Part shown: piece by piece, positions 54,847 to 64,000 of the stretch
Layout: every line of letters begins with the position of its first letter
Numbering within the stretch: the first letter of the stretch is position 1
DNA from: Powellomyces hirtus
Lineage: Eukaryota > Chytridiomycota > Chytridiomycetes > Spizellomycetales > Powellomycetaceae
Reading direction: 5' to 3'
DNA: 64,000 nucleotides
Assembly (NCBI GenBank): GCA_025526995.1
Contig: JAHLKG010000023.1
Location: 1-64,000, forward strand
Translations under genes and position numbers: made by a program
The notes under the pieces: model-generated
Database searches by the model: none
What the model was told of the DNA's origin: nothing
Seen by the model: the letters and a program-made list of their open reading frames with translations, nothing else

Positions 54847-57494
54847 TCAAATCCCTCGGGATGCGTATGATGCCGGGACGTTCGCAAAACTCGTGTCTCT
54901 GGGAAGGGTGGGAAGGTTTCTTGCAGAGGCACCGGGTGCTCCACCGTTGGAAGAGTGGGATCGGTCAACCCCGCCTACCATTGATTTGTTCTTCTTGATT
55001 GCTCCGGCGCTGTTAGAGGCGGGCAAGGAGTCAAAAGGTAGGGTTGAAAGATGGGATGATCAGTATCGATAACATGCCCGGGTCATGCAAGGATACAGGT
55101 CAAGCGGCATGGCTACTTACAATGCTTTCACCATCGTCGCAAAAACAATCTGGACTTTTCGGAGCTAGTAGTGGGAGAAGTAAAGGGAGATCCAGGAAAT
55201 AGGGAGATAAGAATTAGGAGACCACCTCCCTTTCCTACGCCTCTGCCTTGACGTACCTCCCACACCCACGACCGCCTGTCCAACGCTCCGGAAGACTCCA
55301 ACGTTCCGAAATTCAGCTTGGTAAGTTGCTCCATCTGTGTCGCAAGGGTGGCGAGAGGCAGAACAGCCAGGACAAAAATTGCCGCAACGGCCAGAGCCAT
55401 GGCAACTGAGATGCCGATAGAAATGGCACGACTTCGGCTGCTCGCCGCATCAATAACCCCAAATACCTACACACAGGTCATGCGAATGAAGATTAGAGAT
55501 GCAGCTTTGCACAGTGATTTGATGTAGGAATGTGTGGTGGTACTGGAGTCATTGAAAAAGTGCGCATGCAGTTCATTACCTCTGTTCTCGGGATCGCCGC
55601 GACAAGCAGATACGGATTGTAGACGCTCATCTTAGCAACGGCAATGTTCACAATCTACATCGACAGACGGGCAAGTCGACAAATCACAATACGCACGTTA
55701 GTCATGTGCTCATATGCAGACACTATCGAGAAGACTGCCCATGACTTACCCAGCGCTCCCCTCCAAGTCGGATTTCAAAAGACGGGTTCGCAGAAGCTTC
55801 AGCCAACGCTTTTGGGAAGCTGCCATAGCGCTGGAGCAACTTAGCCTCGAGCTCCAGAGTCTGTTCGTCCGCCGTTGCTGAAGCATATTGAAGCTGACCG
55901 GAAGAGTCAAAATTCGAGCCACTAACAATCATATTGCTGCTTGCTACATGTTTGAGAGTAGAATCGAAGATTGCCACCACTGCAAGTGCAGGTGCAGTTA
56001 TTTTAAGTATCGCGACCTTAGCTCTGCTAAACAGTATATGATGACATGCGGTTCACATACCACTGTTGGCCGCAGGTTTTGCAGCGCGAAGTAGGTTATT
56101 CCACGTGGCATCAACGGAAATACCGGCCGCGCAGGCAAAGCTCGGGATACTGGCATTGCCCAAAAATTTCTGTTGAATCACCAGCCCAACTTTGAGGTTT
56201 AGATTCTCCCTGTTGACTATACGACAAAGTGAAGGGCAATGTCAATAGCGTTCTTCCTCAACAATGCGTCAGGCAATGTTGGCAAAGTCTTACTGGTAAA
56301 AAAGGGTTCGCGAGGTGCGGCTACAAGGCCTAGCTGCATCAGGCCCGTGCCCGCAATGACAGACGCTTTTCCGTAGGTAGTGTAGTTTTGACTGACAATG
56401 GAGCGAGCTGTCAAAGTTCAAGCACGTTTAGGCTTTTTTGTAGCAGCCACAAGAAGGCAAGGATACTAACTGGTGGAATCGAGTGCGTAGGCCCGTTGAG
56501 TGTTTGGAACTGTTATTGGCTAAAAAGTAAGTATTTACGTCGCGGCGTTTCATACAGACAAACTACATACGTACGATCATTATCCACTATGGACAAAGCC
56601 GTCCTATTTGTCGCGGGATCCACTATTGTTTGTATCTTTCGGTGTATAAATACCTGATGTCAGCACGTACTAACGTCTACCACCTCAAGTCCGTATTACT
56701 AACCCACGACTCCATAGCGTGGACATTCGTGACTGGCTGACCAAAGTATGCACCACCCGGCTTGAAATCCGCCGCACTGTTTAAACAACAGTTGTGAGCA
56801 TTATCCTGAAGGACGTGTTCTACCGTGGATGTTCGGATGACTACTTCATACCTAAAGCCTGTCTTGAATTCTGTCGTCACACATAGAAGCGTGTCGAGGT
56901 TCCATTTGTCTTTGACCAGAGACATGGTTGGGATAGCGTACGAGTTTTGCAGACCAGTTTTATTCCCCGTCAACGAAGGAATGACATAAGGAGAGTCGAC
57001 CATTGTGTATACAATGGGCACCAGAGCTTTGATAGGCGTCTCGGTTTTCACGCGAACCTATTCGAATAACCGCCGCTTAACATAGCAGGAAGGAAGCATC
57101 CTTAAACTCTCACTTACATCTTCCAGTAGCACTGTAAGATACTTTCCGGCCAGATATGAGACACTATCTTGACTGGCATTGCTCAGGATAATCGTGTTCT
57201 AGTCAGATACCGGGTTTGCATTAGATTTGCTTTCATCACCATGACGCGAAGCTCTGGAAACGGTGGACGACATGGGTAGTCCCAGTGTCAAATATGCACC
57301 GATTCGCACTGATTACTTACCGGCAAGACGACACCCACAAGAGCCAGTGCGACCAAAACAGGCGCCAACACAGTCAGCGGGAATCCGACAAACCATGAGG
57401 CCCTTGTTTCCTTCCTCGTAGACTCCTTCGCGAGGTCCCCAATATTACCCGTCTCGGAGGGCATATTGACCGCACTATATGAAGCGTTGGCCAT
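54847..57494 (-). CDS. two-TM sensor protein with Cache-like domain (paralogue 2)
   Basis: Twelve exons in phase: 57494-57321, 57198-57118, 57057-56700, 56622-56575, 56509-56471, 56407-56294, 56216-56061, 55979-55750, 55654-55580, 55466-55257, 55164-55121, 55009-54847; 563 aa. Cytosolic head, TM1 (GFPLTVLAPVLVALALVGVV), an extracellular domain of about 380 residues, TM2 near 441-465 (SVAMALAVAAIFVLAVLP), then a helix ending MVKAFAGAIKKNKSM. The same helix in the gene at 13646 reads MVKAFAAGIRKN, and the TM2-flanking blocks align, so the two are paralogues. The tail is 40 Ser-rich residues, with no kinase or cyclase. An aberrant intron-4 acceptor was chosen by phase. Extracellular ligand unknown. 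Confidence 0.8.
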
Positions 57495-58672
57495 CTCTGT
57501 ATATCTGCTATTCCAAGATTATTGTTTCTTTTGTTTCCTTGGACTCAGATATTTTAGAGTTTATGTTTTCCGTGTGATACTTTATTTTCTTGAACGATCA
57601 GAACTCGACAAGAACCGATTGTAAGTGGGCTTACAAAGAGGACAAGGGCTATTTAAACACTTTGTCGCGGGGGCGTGGGGTCCAAGGAACATAATCTGAT
57701 TTAAGTGCTCTGGGCTTGGATTTCCGCGGCCTTTGAACCCTGCTGACGGTCGCCCCGCCAAACCGAGGGACCATGTTTACATTGTGCCTATTTTATTCTC
57801 CAGAGTGTGTATTGTTTGCAAGACGCCCCCCTTATGTAATCACCGCGCCATCTCCGCCACGCGACGCGCCAAACGGTTTTTGACGGGTTCCACGGGGCCG
57901 TATATCACCCCGCGCCCCACGGTTGCGGGATAAGCCGTTCTTGACATTGCAAGATTGTTTACAAAAAGGTTGCTGCCCCCTTCCACGGAAAGGGTCATAT
58001 TAATCTAAAAGACTTTTTTTTTGACAGTTGAGCTTGAGAAATAAACACGAAATATTGGGTTAGGGTCAAGTCCAGTATATATGAATATGTGCGTCCTTTC
58101 GGTCCTGGTCGGTAGAACCGACGGCCCCTAAGGGCCCCAGAACCTCCTGGCCCTGCTCGGTTCCCTTACAGGTCCAACGGACCAGGGAAGCAAGATATTG
58201 TCGGCAGCTGCCGACGGCCCCTTGAAGGGATGGTGAACAATTTGAGATCCAACATCAAGATAATTGGTATACAGGAAGGCGATGCAATTTACCGCCGTGT
58301 ACATATTAGGCGCCATTTATCTCCAACGAAGCACCGAGTTAAAGGGACATGGTTCTCAAAGGCTTTCCCAGACATGCATATGTGGAACCTGCCCCTCCAT
58401 TTGGAGACCACCTTACTCTTGCGTAGAATGCTCAAACTTAAGGCTAACACCATTACAGCTAGGCCCAGGAGGCTGCTTACAAGCCGAATGCGGGTTGCCC
58501 CATTTTGTGTAATTGTATAAATAAGGGCACAGGTCAACAGCCCGCGCTTGCAAGTCCTAAACTTCCCATCTGCACTCAGTTCGTACGCCGTTACCTCGGC
58601 ATATAAACTTGTTCATTGAGACTGCTACATCACGGCATTTTTGATCATTTTTGAAAGAACGCACGCAGAGCC
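57495..58672. other. intergenic, 1.2 kb
   Basis: Divergent-promoter region between the sensor and the next gene. It includes GGGTTAGGGTCA (58057-58068) and GC-rich palindromic stretches (ACCGACGGCCCCTAAGGGGCC-like, 58112-58215). No convincing frame; a minus-strand 82-codon frame with one hydrophobic segment lacks support. Confidence 0.45.
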
Positions 58673-59763
58673 ATGAGCGCCGTTATCGTGTCCTTGAACT
58701 CGTTCACCCTCTCGCACACTGTCGTTTTGTTCGATCGAGTGTTGAACAATGAGCGCATCATCACGCGCAACAAGGTGCCGTTGCTGATTTGCTGCCTGGC
58801 GCACATAGTTTCGCGGTAAGAGAAAAGTCTCACTATATTGAAGAACGCTCACGGAAAATTGCAATGGATCTCTACTGATTTTGTTCCTCTATTTCCTCAT
58901 CCTTCAAGATTTCAACTTGTGTTCTTATTCGACAGTGACGCACCGAGGGATTGTCTGTCCATGGTCATTGTCTCCATGCTCTTTGGGCTGATCCTCTTCC
59001 GCTTCTCCCTTCTCTATCTCCTGAGTGTGCTCTGCCTTTCACTGACCAGCGGCATTGGGGGGAACAAGCTGTTCACGAAGGGGTTGAACGTTCTTGGGTG
59101 GTTGCTGTTCCTGGCGTCCTCCATTATCCTCTTATATTACGAAGTAGCCACACCGTTCTTCACCAACACCTGCCTCCAGATTCTCCCCAAACGTTTGTTG
59201 TCGGCCAACAACGCCTGCTTTTTGTGTTCCTTCTTTTGCTTTGCGGCGCCCATCATTGTTCAACTGTTCTTGCACGTCAGAAGTGTGCGTGGGACCAGCG
59301 CCAAGGACAACGCCATTCGTCGGATCTACGTCAGGCAAATGATCTTCATGGCGGCTTTTACGATTATTTATCTTGTCCTCCTTATTATCACGGTAATGTG
59401 GGAATTGACGAATATGGTTGGCAGAAATATCTCTCTCACACATCTCTATCCATTGTTTTCTAGTGGTGGTTGAACGAGTTGTATTCGATGATGTTTGTCT
59501 TTATCTTCAGCGGTAAATTAACTTTATTTCTCGCACGCATGTATCGTGTTAGCATCGACATCCTAATTCTTTCCCTCCATGTGTCTCCAACAGATTACGT
59601 CTGGCTGCTCGGTATCTACATGTGGATTCTTCCTCAACGGTCGGATATTGCAGACAAGACGAGTGCCGGTGCTGAAGCGCAGTCCAGAGTCCAGCAGTCG
59701 ACCACGGCTGCTTCGTCCGGCGCCAAGTATCTCAAGACAGCTCAAGTGGACAATGATGTTTGA
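58673..59763 (+). CDS. polytopic membrane protein, about 7 TM
   Basis: Four exons in phase: 58673-58815, 58909-59392, 59464-59512, 59594-59763; 281 aa. Hydrophobic segments include NKVPLLICCLAHIVSR, CLSMVIVSMLFGLILFRFSL, LNVLGWLLFLASSIILLYY, NACFLCSFFCFAAPIIVQLF, IFMAAFTIIYLVLLIITWW and YVWLLGIYMWILP. The C-terminal 45 residues are polar and probably cytosolic (AGAEAQSRVQQSTTAASSG). The internal loop LHVRSVRGTSAKDNAIRRIY is basic. Topology resembles a small receptor-like protein; no family motif recognised. Confidence 0.75.
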
Positions 59764-60180
59764 GGCAAAAGAGTAGGGATGCGAGTTTTTTTCGGCACAT
59801 TGGGAATGGGGGAGTCTGGGCTATGATCGTGGTAGTGTGAACCGTTTGTCGATAGGAGATTGTCTTGATGGATTAAATAGGATTGGGTTATTCGTATTGA
59901 AAAGATCGCTCTTAGCGAATGCCCATTTTGAGACCCGTCATACGATCGCCTCTCTATACCTTTGTTTAGACGTTGGATTTGTCATTGTTCTTGCTTTTCA
60001 GTGTTCTCTCTGACCTGTTCTACGTTCCAAAACTAGCGAAGACCCTGATCTTTGTATCGGCACTCGCGAAAAACAACAAACGGGTAATCTTTGAAGCCCT
60101 TACTCGCGGCCGCCTCTATATGCCTATATAAGCTACTATATGCCAGCACAGACTGTGTCCCGCAGCAAGAGCAGGAAGCG

Positions 60181-61113
60181 TTCTGAGTTCATTCCCATGG
60201 ACAATGGTGCTTCCAGCCATGCCACCGCGAACGAAATACAGTACTCTGCGTCCAACGAGCGCGCAAAGATGATTTTGGATTCATCGCCACCCTTTCGCCG
60301 TTCTGTTTCCCGTTGTCGGCCCCACTGGTCCCAACCGTTGAGAATCCAAAGTTTCTCTCAAAGAAGGTCATTTCAACAGTCTTGAGGAAGATCGTCCGGA
60401 AGACATTGGAACCGCAGTACTTTGGCCGCTCAACATCCCCACGCCCCCACAACGAAGAGTTGTCTCTCATCCGCCAATTCCGCATGAACGAGAATCAAGT
60501 CAAGGCATTCGGTAGCCATCTTCAACGGGACACATAAGTGGCACAACTACGTTCGGGGTGCCAAATACGAAGATTTCTCGCGGCTCCAGGCGTATCATTA
60601 ACCTAAAGTGTTCCAAACCCGTGGTTCACCGTGGGTTGGAGTGAATCCGAGCCAAGGCCGTTTGCTCGGCTCAACAGGAGAAACACACCGAGAAGTATTG
60701 TTGCCAATTTGTTTCGATACGCAAAGAGTGACATCCCTGAGGCAGCGGCCTTTGGCTTGATTCTAGACGAACCCCATTACGATACGTTCAACTCTGGTTG
60801 CGAGCGCCGAAATGACCCTAACGGAATTCATTTCGGGAACGATTTGGTAATTATGAACACTCCCTCGCTACGGTAGTCTATATACGTGATTGCGTATTGA
60901 CCTTTGATTCCCGCGACCGCTGCCACCGCAAAATCCACGACGCCATCTACTGTACAGAGTTGGACACCATGGCCTTTGCCTCTTGGGTACACCCTCTCGA
61001 CGCCTACTCATTCTTGTACACTCACCAACGGGGTGTTGTCAAAGCCCAACAGCAGCTATGTACCAAGGCCGCTGTGGAGATTGAGAAGAACAACGCGGAA
61101 GAGAGGAGCAGGT
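60181..61113 (+). pseudogene. PUS1-like tRNA pseudouridine synthase remnant
   Basis: Order and wording of three pieces match eukaryotic Pus1/TruA-family proteins. The piece LEPQYFGR ... FRMNENQVKAFG is followed, after a 1-bp shift near 60515, by AIFNGTHKWHNYVRGAKYED (family pattern F-x-GTH-x-x-HN(Y/F)). Then SIVANLFRYAKSDIPEAAAF continues to GLILDEPHYDTFNSG (family P-x-A-x-x-LGLLL-x-x-x-xYD-x-YN). Last comes DAIYCTELDTMAFASWVHPL. The segment carrying GQSFMLHQIRKMVG is deleted between 60600 and 60640, and the N-terminal catalytic half is missing. With stops and shifts this is a dead copy; family identity is from memory. Confidence 0.6.
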
Positions 61114-61170
61114 AAGTCACCTATAGGATTTTCTCGCAATAGTTGATTCACATTAGTAGAGGTGGGATTG

Positions 61171-61195
61171 GAGTCCCTGGCCAAAAGTCAGCGGA
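61171..61195. repeat. Tc1/mariner-type terminal sequence
   Basis: GAGTCCCTGGCCAAAAGTCA matches the inverted terminus of the MITE at 24332-24454. No opposing end was found downstream, so it is a one-ended remnant, inserted near the pseudouridine-synthase relic. Confidence 0.65.
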
Positions 61196-62331
61196 GCCAC
61201 GGTGATACTCAATTTACAGTACAACCCGTTCCCGCTAATGTAATAACTTGACCAGCGACGAAGCTCGGCCAGGCAGACCTGCGAGATCTCAAGATCCTGA
61301 GATCTTGACGTGGAATTGCTCACATGCAGATATGAAAGCACTCAACCCTACACAGCGCGCTGCTATTGTAGCAATGCGGCGCGCCTGCAAAAGGTGTCCA
61401 AGTCAACAGCCAGCTTTCTGAACGAAGGCACCACATTGCCTCCACTCAGGCGTCCAGATTGCGCATGCAGTTGGGACATTTGCCACAAATACATATTGAA
61501 ATCTTCCTACATCCATTTTAAAATTTCAGGTCCAGTATTGCAAACCATACCCCTCTATAAAAAACAATTGAAAACCTCCGAACTGTGCTTTTCAACAATC
61601 CCAGCATTACAAATGTGACGCCATTTCAAGTGGTGTAAAAAAAAAAATGGAAAATCCCACATGGCCACTCAAAAGAGTCCAGAGCGGCACTGCAGTGGCA
61701 AAGTCCAGTCAGTCCCAAAGTGGAGGCGGGGGGCCAAAATCACCAACCACCCTAATTTCATTGGCATGTTCATGGTTCCCGCCATCACCCAAACCATACC
61801 GAGATGCGAACGGCAGGCGGTCACTCCAAACCCAGAGTGCGGCGCAGGTCTGCCGGATGCTACCTAGTACGGGAGGGCAACCAGAATGGCCAACCCCCCA
61901 AGCAGGGGCCCGGCGCGGGATGCGTTTGTGGAGGTGGCGCGGGAGAAGTGACGGTGGTGGGCGTCGGCACCGAGAGACAAAACCCCAGCAGAGTCGAGTT
62001 GAGTCGAGGTCGAGGCGCTAACGGAACAAACCACCAAAAGAAGAAAAAAAAAAAAAAAGAAAAAAAAGACACGCACCAAAGTCGGGACATCACAACGCGG
62101 ATGAATCCCACACAAGCCGGGGGGAGGAAAAATCTCATTGCGTACCGAACCCGCGTTCACGAAAACACGGGTTGGACAAAACACAAAAAAAAAAAAGAGG
62201 TGGTGCGTGACAAACTCTTTTTGTAGCTGGGGTGCAGTCTATGCAGTGGGCAAAAAAATAATTTACGTGAGATGTGGCGGATATGGGGCATGGAGTAAGT
62301 AGTAAATTAATGCAAGGCGGGACATGTTTTT
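61196..62331. other. no supportable gene; A-rich 3' flank
   Basis: It holds AGATCTCAAGATCCTGAGATCT (a near-perfect palindrome, 61285-61306) and A-tracts at 62044-62068 and 62184-62196, probably within the 3' flank of the zinc-finger gene. No frame was supported. Confidence 0.45.
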
Positions 62332-64000
62332 TCAGATGCCACCCGTGTGCGCGCCCCAGTCGTGGTTAAACAGCTGTTCGCCGTCGGGGGTGTCCGAGAC
62401 GGCCGAGAAAAAGTCGGCTTCTGGTACGAGTCGGAGACGATGGGTGTCGGCGGCCGCGTCATCATCGACCAACATGTGGCGCTCATCCTCAGCCTCAGCC
62501 GCCTCGTCGTCCTCGTCGTCGTCTTCTTGCAGAGACGGGATGGCGGTGTGGCTGGCTGGTGGGGCCGCGGCGGCGTCGGTGGTGGTGGAGGAGATTTTGG
62601 CGGCGAGGTCTTCAGGGTGGGTGAACGTCTTTTTGTGGTATCGCAGGCCAGCGGCGGTACCGTATTGCTTGGTGCATTTGGGGCAGGGGTAAAAGTCGGG
62701 TTTGTGGCGGGCGACGCGGACGGGGGCCTGGCGGGGAATCGTGGTCATTTTGTGGAAATTGCGGAGGTGGTAACGGAGGCCAGCGCCCGTGCCGTAGGTT
62801 TTGGGGCATTCGGGGACAAAGCAGCGGTAGACGCGCTGGGCGGGGCTGCTGGAGCCGCTGCTGTTGCCGCTGGCCGGGTTCGACATGGCAGAGGTGGCAG
62901 TGGTGGCGGGAGAGGAGGCAGCGCGTGCGTGAGGTTGACGGGGCGAGAACTGCGGGGTGGTGGTGTTGGTGGGATGACGGGCACGAGGGGAGGCGGGGAG
63001 AGACGGCGCAGGCGAGGCCCACGTGCTGGACGGTGTGACGGTTCCCGACGGCAGGGCAAAGTCGAGGTAAGGAGAATTGGCCGCGAGCGTGTTGGGCGGC
63101 GGAATGTCGTCGTCTTCAAATGCCTGCTCCTCGTTGTCGTCCTCATGCTCGCCATCATCATCATCATCATCTCCGCGGAGCTGCAGCTGCTGTTGCTGCA
63201 GCTGCTGTTGGTATGCGTGTTGTTGCGGTTGATAAGAAGGATGTTGTTGGTGCGGCTGGAGGGTCATGACCATGCCAGCGTCGCTCGGTGACCGCGGGTA
63301 CGCGAGCGGAGGGGGAATACGAGGGTGGTATGCATCGCCGCCGCTAGTGGACGCCGAGAAGGGTGGAGTCGGAAGAGAGTGCGGTTGGTTGGCCAGCGAC
63401 CCGGGAACGGCAGATTCGGTCCACGACGTTGCTGATGGAGATGGCGACGTGATCGTGGTGGTCAGACCCTGAGATTTTAGCTGCTGTTGCTGATGCTGCT
63501 GATACTGCTGTTGAGCCAACATGCGTTGCTGCTGCTGTTCTTGCTCTTGCTGTTTCTGCAAATTCATCAGATGCCGCTGATGTCGCTGTTGTTGCATCTG
63601 TCGCTGCTGCTGATAGTGCGCGCCCAAGATGTCTTCAAATGTGTTGAAGACTGGCGTAGGGAGCGACGGCAGGCCGGTGCCGGTTGGCGACGGCTGGTAC
63701 AGCGAATCGGTCATCAGACTGGGCAGGTTGCCGAACGATCCACTGTTGCTGCCGCTGCCGTTGCCTGTAGGGCTCTGCATGTAGTCGTATCCGCCGTTGC
63801 CTCCGCCTCCGCCCGCGGAGACCATGAGGTGAGGTGGGTATCCCGCAAATCCCGCATCTTCAAACTGCCCCGGGAACTGCATGTGCTGCTGTTGCTGTTG
63901 CTGCTGCTGGTGGTGTTGTTGCTGGCGTTGTTGCTGCTGATACTGCTCATGTTGCTGCTGCTGGGTCAGCGAATGCTGTTGCACTTGCTGCGGATGCTGT
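62332..64000 (-). CDS. Gln-rich C2H2 zinc-finger protein, 5' partial
   Basis: The minus-strand frame is open to the window edge (upstream codons are still Gln/His-rich), so the start lies beyond; at least 555 codons to the TGA at 62332. The N-terminal part has polyglutamine runs encoded mostly by CAG/CAA, then Ser/Pro/Thr-rich sequence and an acidic patch (DDDDDDGEHEDDNEEQAFED). Two C2H2 fingers follow: YRCFVPECPKTYGTGAGLRY with His-x4-His, and YPCPKCTKQYGTAAGLRYH with a His-x5-His ending. The shared YGT-x-AGLRYH finger type recalls fungal Sfp1-like regulators. A long acidic C-terminus ends the protein. Probable nuclear transcription factor. Confidence 0.9.
   Translation of the reverse strand, partial: QHPQQVQQHSLTQQQQHEQYQQQQRQQQHHQQQQQQQQHMQFPGQFEDAGFAGYPPHLMVSAGGGGGNGGYDYMQSPTGNGSGSNSGSFGNLPSLMTDSLYQPSPTGTGLPSLPTPVFNTFEDILGAHYQQQRQMQQQRHQRHLMNLQKQQEQEQQQQRMLAQQQYQQHQQQQLKSQGLTTTITSPSPSATSWTESAVPGSLANQPHSLPTPPFSASTSGGDAYHPRIPPPLAYPRSPSDAGMVMTLQPHQQHPSYQPQQHAYQQQLQQQQLQLRGDDDDDDGEHEDDNEEQAFEDDDIPPPNTLAANSPYLDFALPSGTVTPSSTWASPAPSLPASPRARHPTNTTTPQFSPRQPHARAASSPATTATSAMSNPASGNSSGSSSPAQRVYRCFVPECPKTYGTGAGLRYHLRNFHKMTTIPRQAPVRVARHKPDFYPCPKCTKQYGTAAGLRYHKKTFTHPEDLAAKISSTTTDAAAAPPASHTAIPSLQEDDDEDDEAAEAEDERHMLVDDDAAADTHRLRLVPEADFFSAVSDTPDGEQLFNHDWGAHTGGI

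Noticed and set aside
58230..58537. Possible small membrane protein on either strand
   Set aside because: One hydrophobic stretch only; no good ATG context, splice sites or conserved feature.
60140..60385. 81-codon Ser/Arg-rich frame
   Set aside because: It overlaps the pseudouridine-synthase relic in another frame, and only the latter shows family motifs.
62347..63291. 314-codon plus-strand frame opposite the zinc-finger gene
   Set aside because: Its Gly/Val/Arg-rich product is the complement of the Gln/Ser/Pro-rich coding sequence; the minus strand carries two real zinc fingers.
1..64000. tRNA or rRNA genes
   Set aside because: Scanned by eye for the T-loop GGTTCGAATCC-type box and cloverleaf arms; isolated partial matches (for example near 4379) have no matching A-box or acceptor stem.

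Overview
The window looks like a gene-dense, intron-rich fungal chromosome segment, most likely from an early-diverging zoosporic lineage (chytrid-like). Direct evidence: most genes are broken by GT-AG introns of about 45-115 bp whose phases join cleanly, and both strands carry genes. Family evidence: FIS1, a mitochondrial phosphate carrier and a GTP:AMP kinase identify a eukaryotic nuclear genome. Relics of a Crypton, a chromodomain Ty3/gypsy element and VKWLH-type ankyrin repeats suit an early fungus. The exact lineage is inference.

Layout. 1-8.9 kb is poor in genes: degenerate coding traces, a 1.17-kb foldback element, small tandem repeats and one low-complexity repeat protein. 9-13.1 kb holds a decayed GAPDH of bacterial type and a nearly complete Crypton with a five-exon tyrosine recombinase gene disabled by one frameshift. 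13.6-15.7 kb is a two-TM sensor protein. 16.7-20.6 kb is a transposon graveyard: a second Crypton copy cut off by an LTR, followed by the 5'-truncated pol of a chromovirus. 20.8-26.9 kb has a secreted beta-lactamase-fold hydrolase, a GPI-type secreted protein, a small membrane protein and a cupin, with a 123-bp MITE between. 27.4-33.3 kb holds an ABCC transporter pseudogene, an orphan membrane protein and ankyrin debris. 34-37.3 kb has an S41 protease and a GDSL phospholipase. 37.4-38.5 kb is a cluster of four different repeat arrays.

From 40 kb rightwards housekeeping genes dominate: phosphate carrier, a polytopic membrane protein, a left-handed beta-helix (NRPS-terminal type) membrane protein in pieces, FIS1, a 1,382-aa coiled-coil protein, mitochondrial adenylate kinase 3 built from micro-exons, a second sensor paralogous to the first but cut into 12 exons, another polytopic membrane protein, a decayed PUS1-like pseudouridine synthase, and at the right edge the 3' part of a Gln-rich two-finger C2H2 factor.

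Three mitochondrial genes (carrier, FIS1, ADK2) lie within 13 kb, but separate strands and introns argue against joint transcription. The most interesting signals are the Crypton family (three copies, shared TTAGGG-like head, extra C-terminal domain), the twin sensors without a visible output domain, and the micro-exons through the kinase P-loop. Exon limits were worked out by hand from splice motifs and phase and need transcript support.
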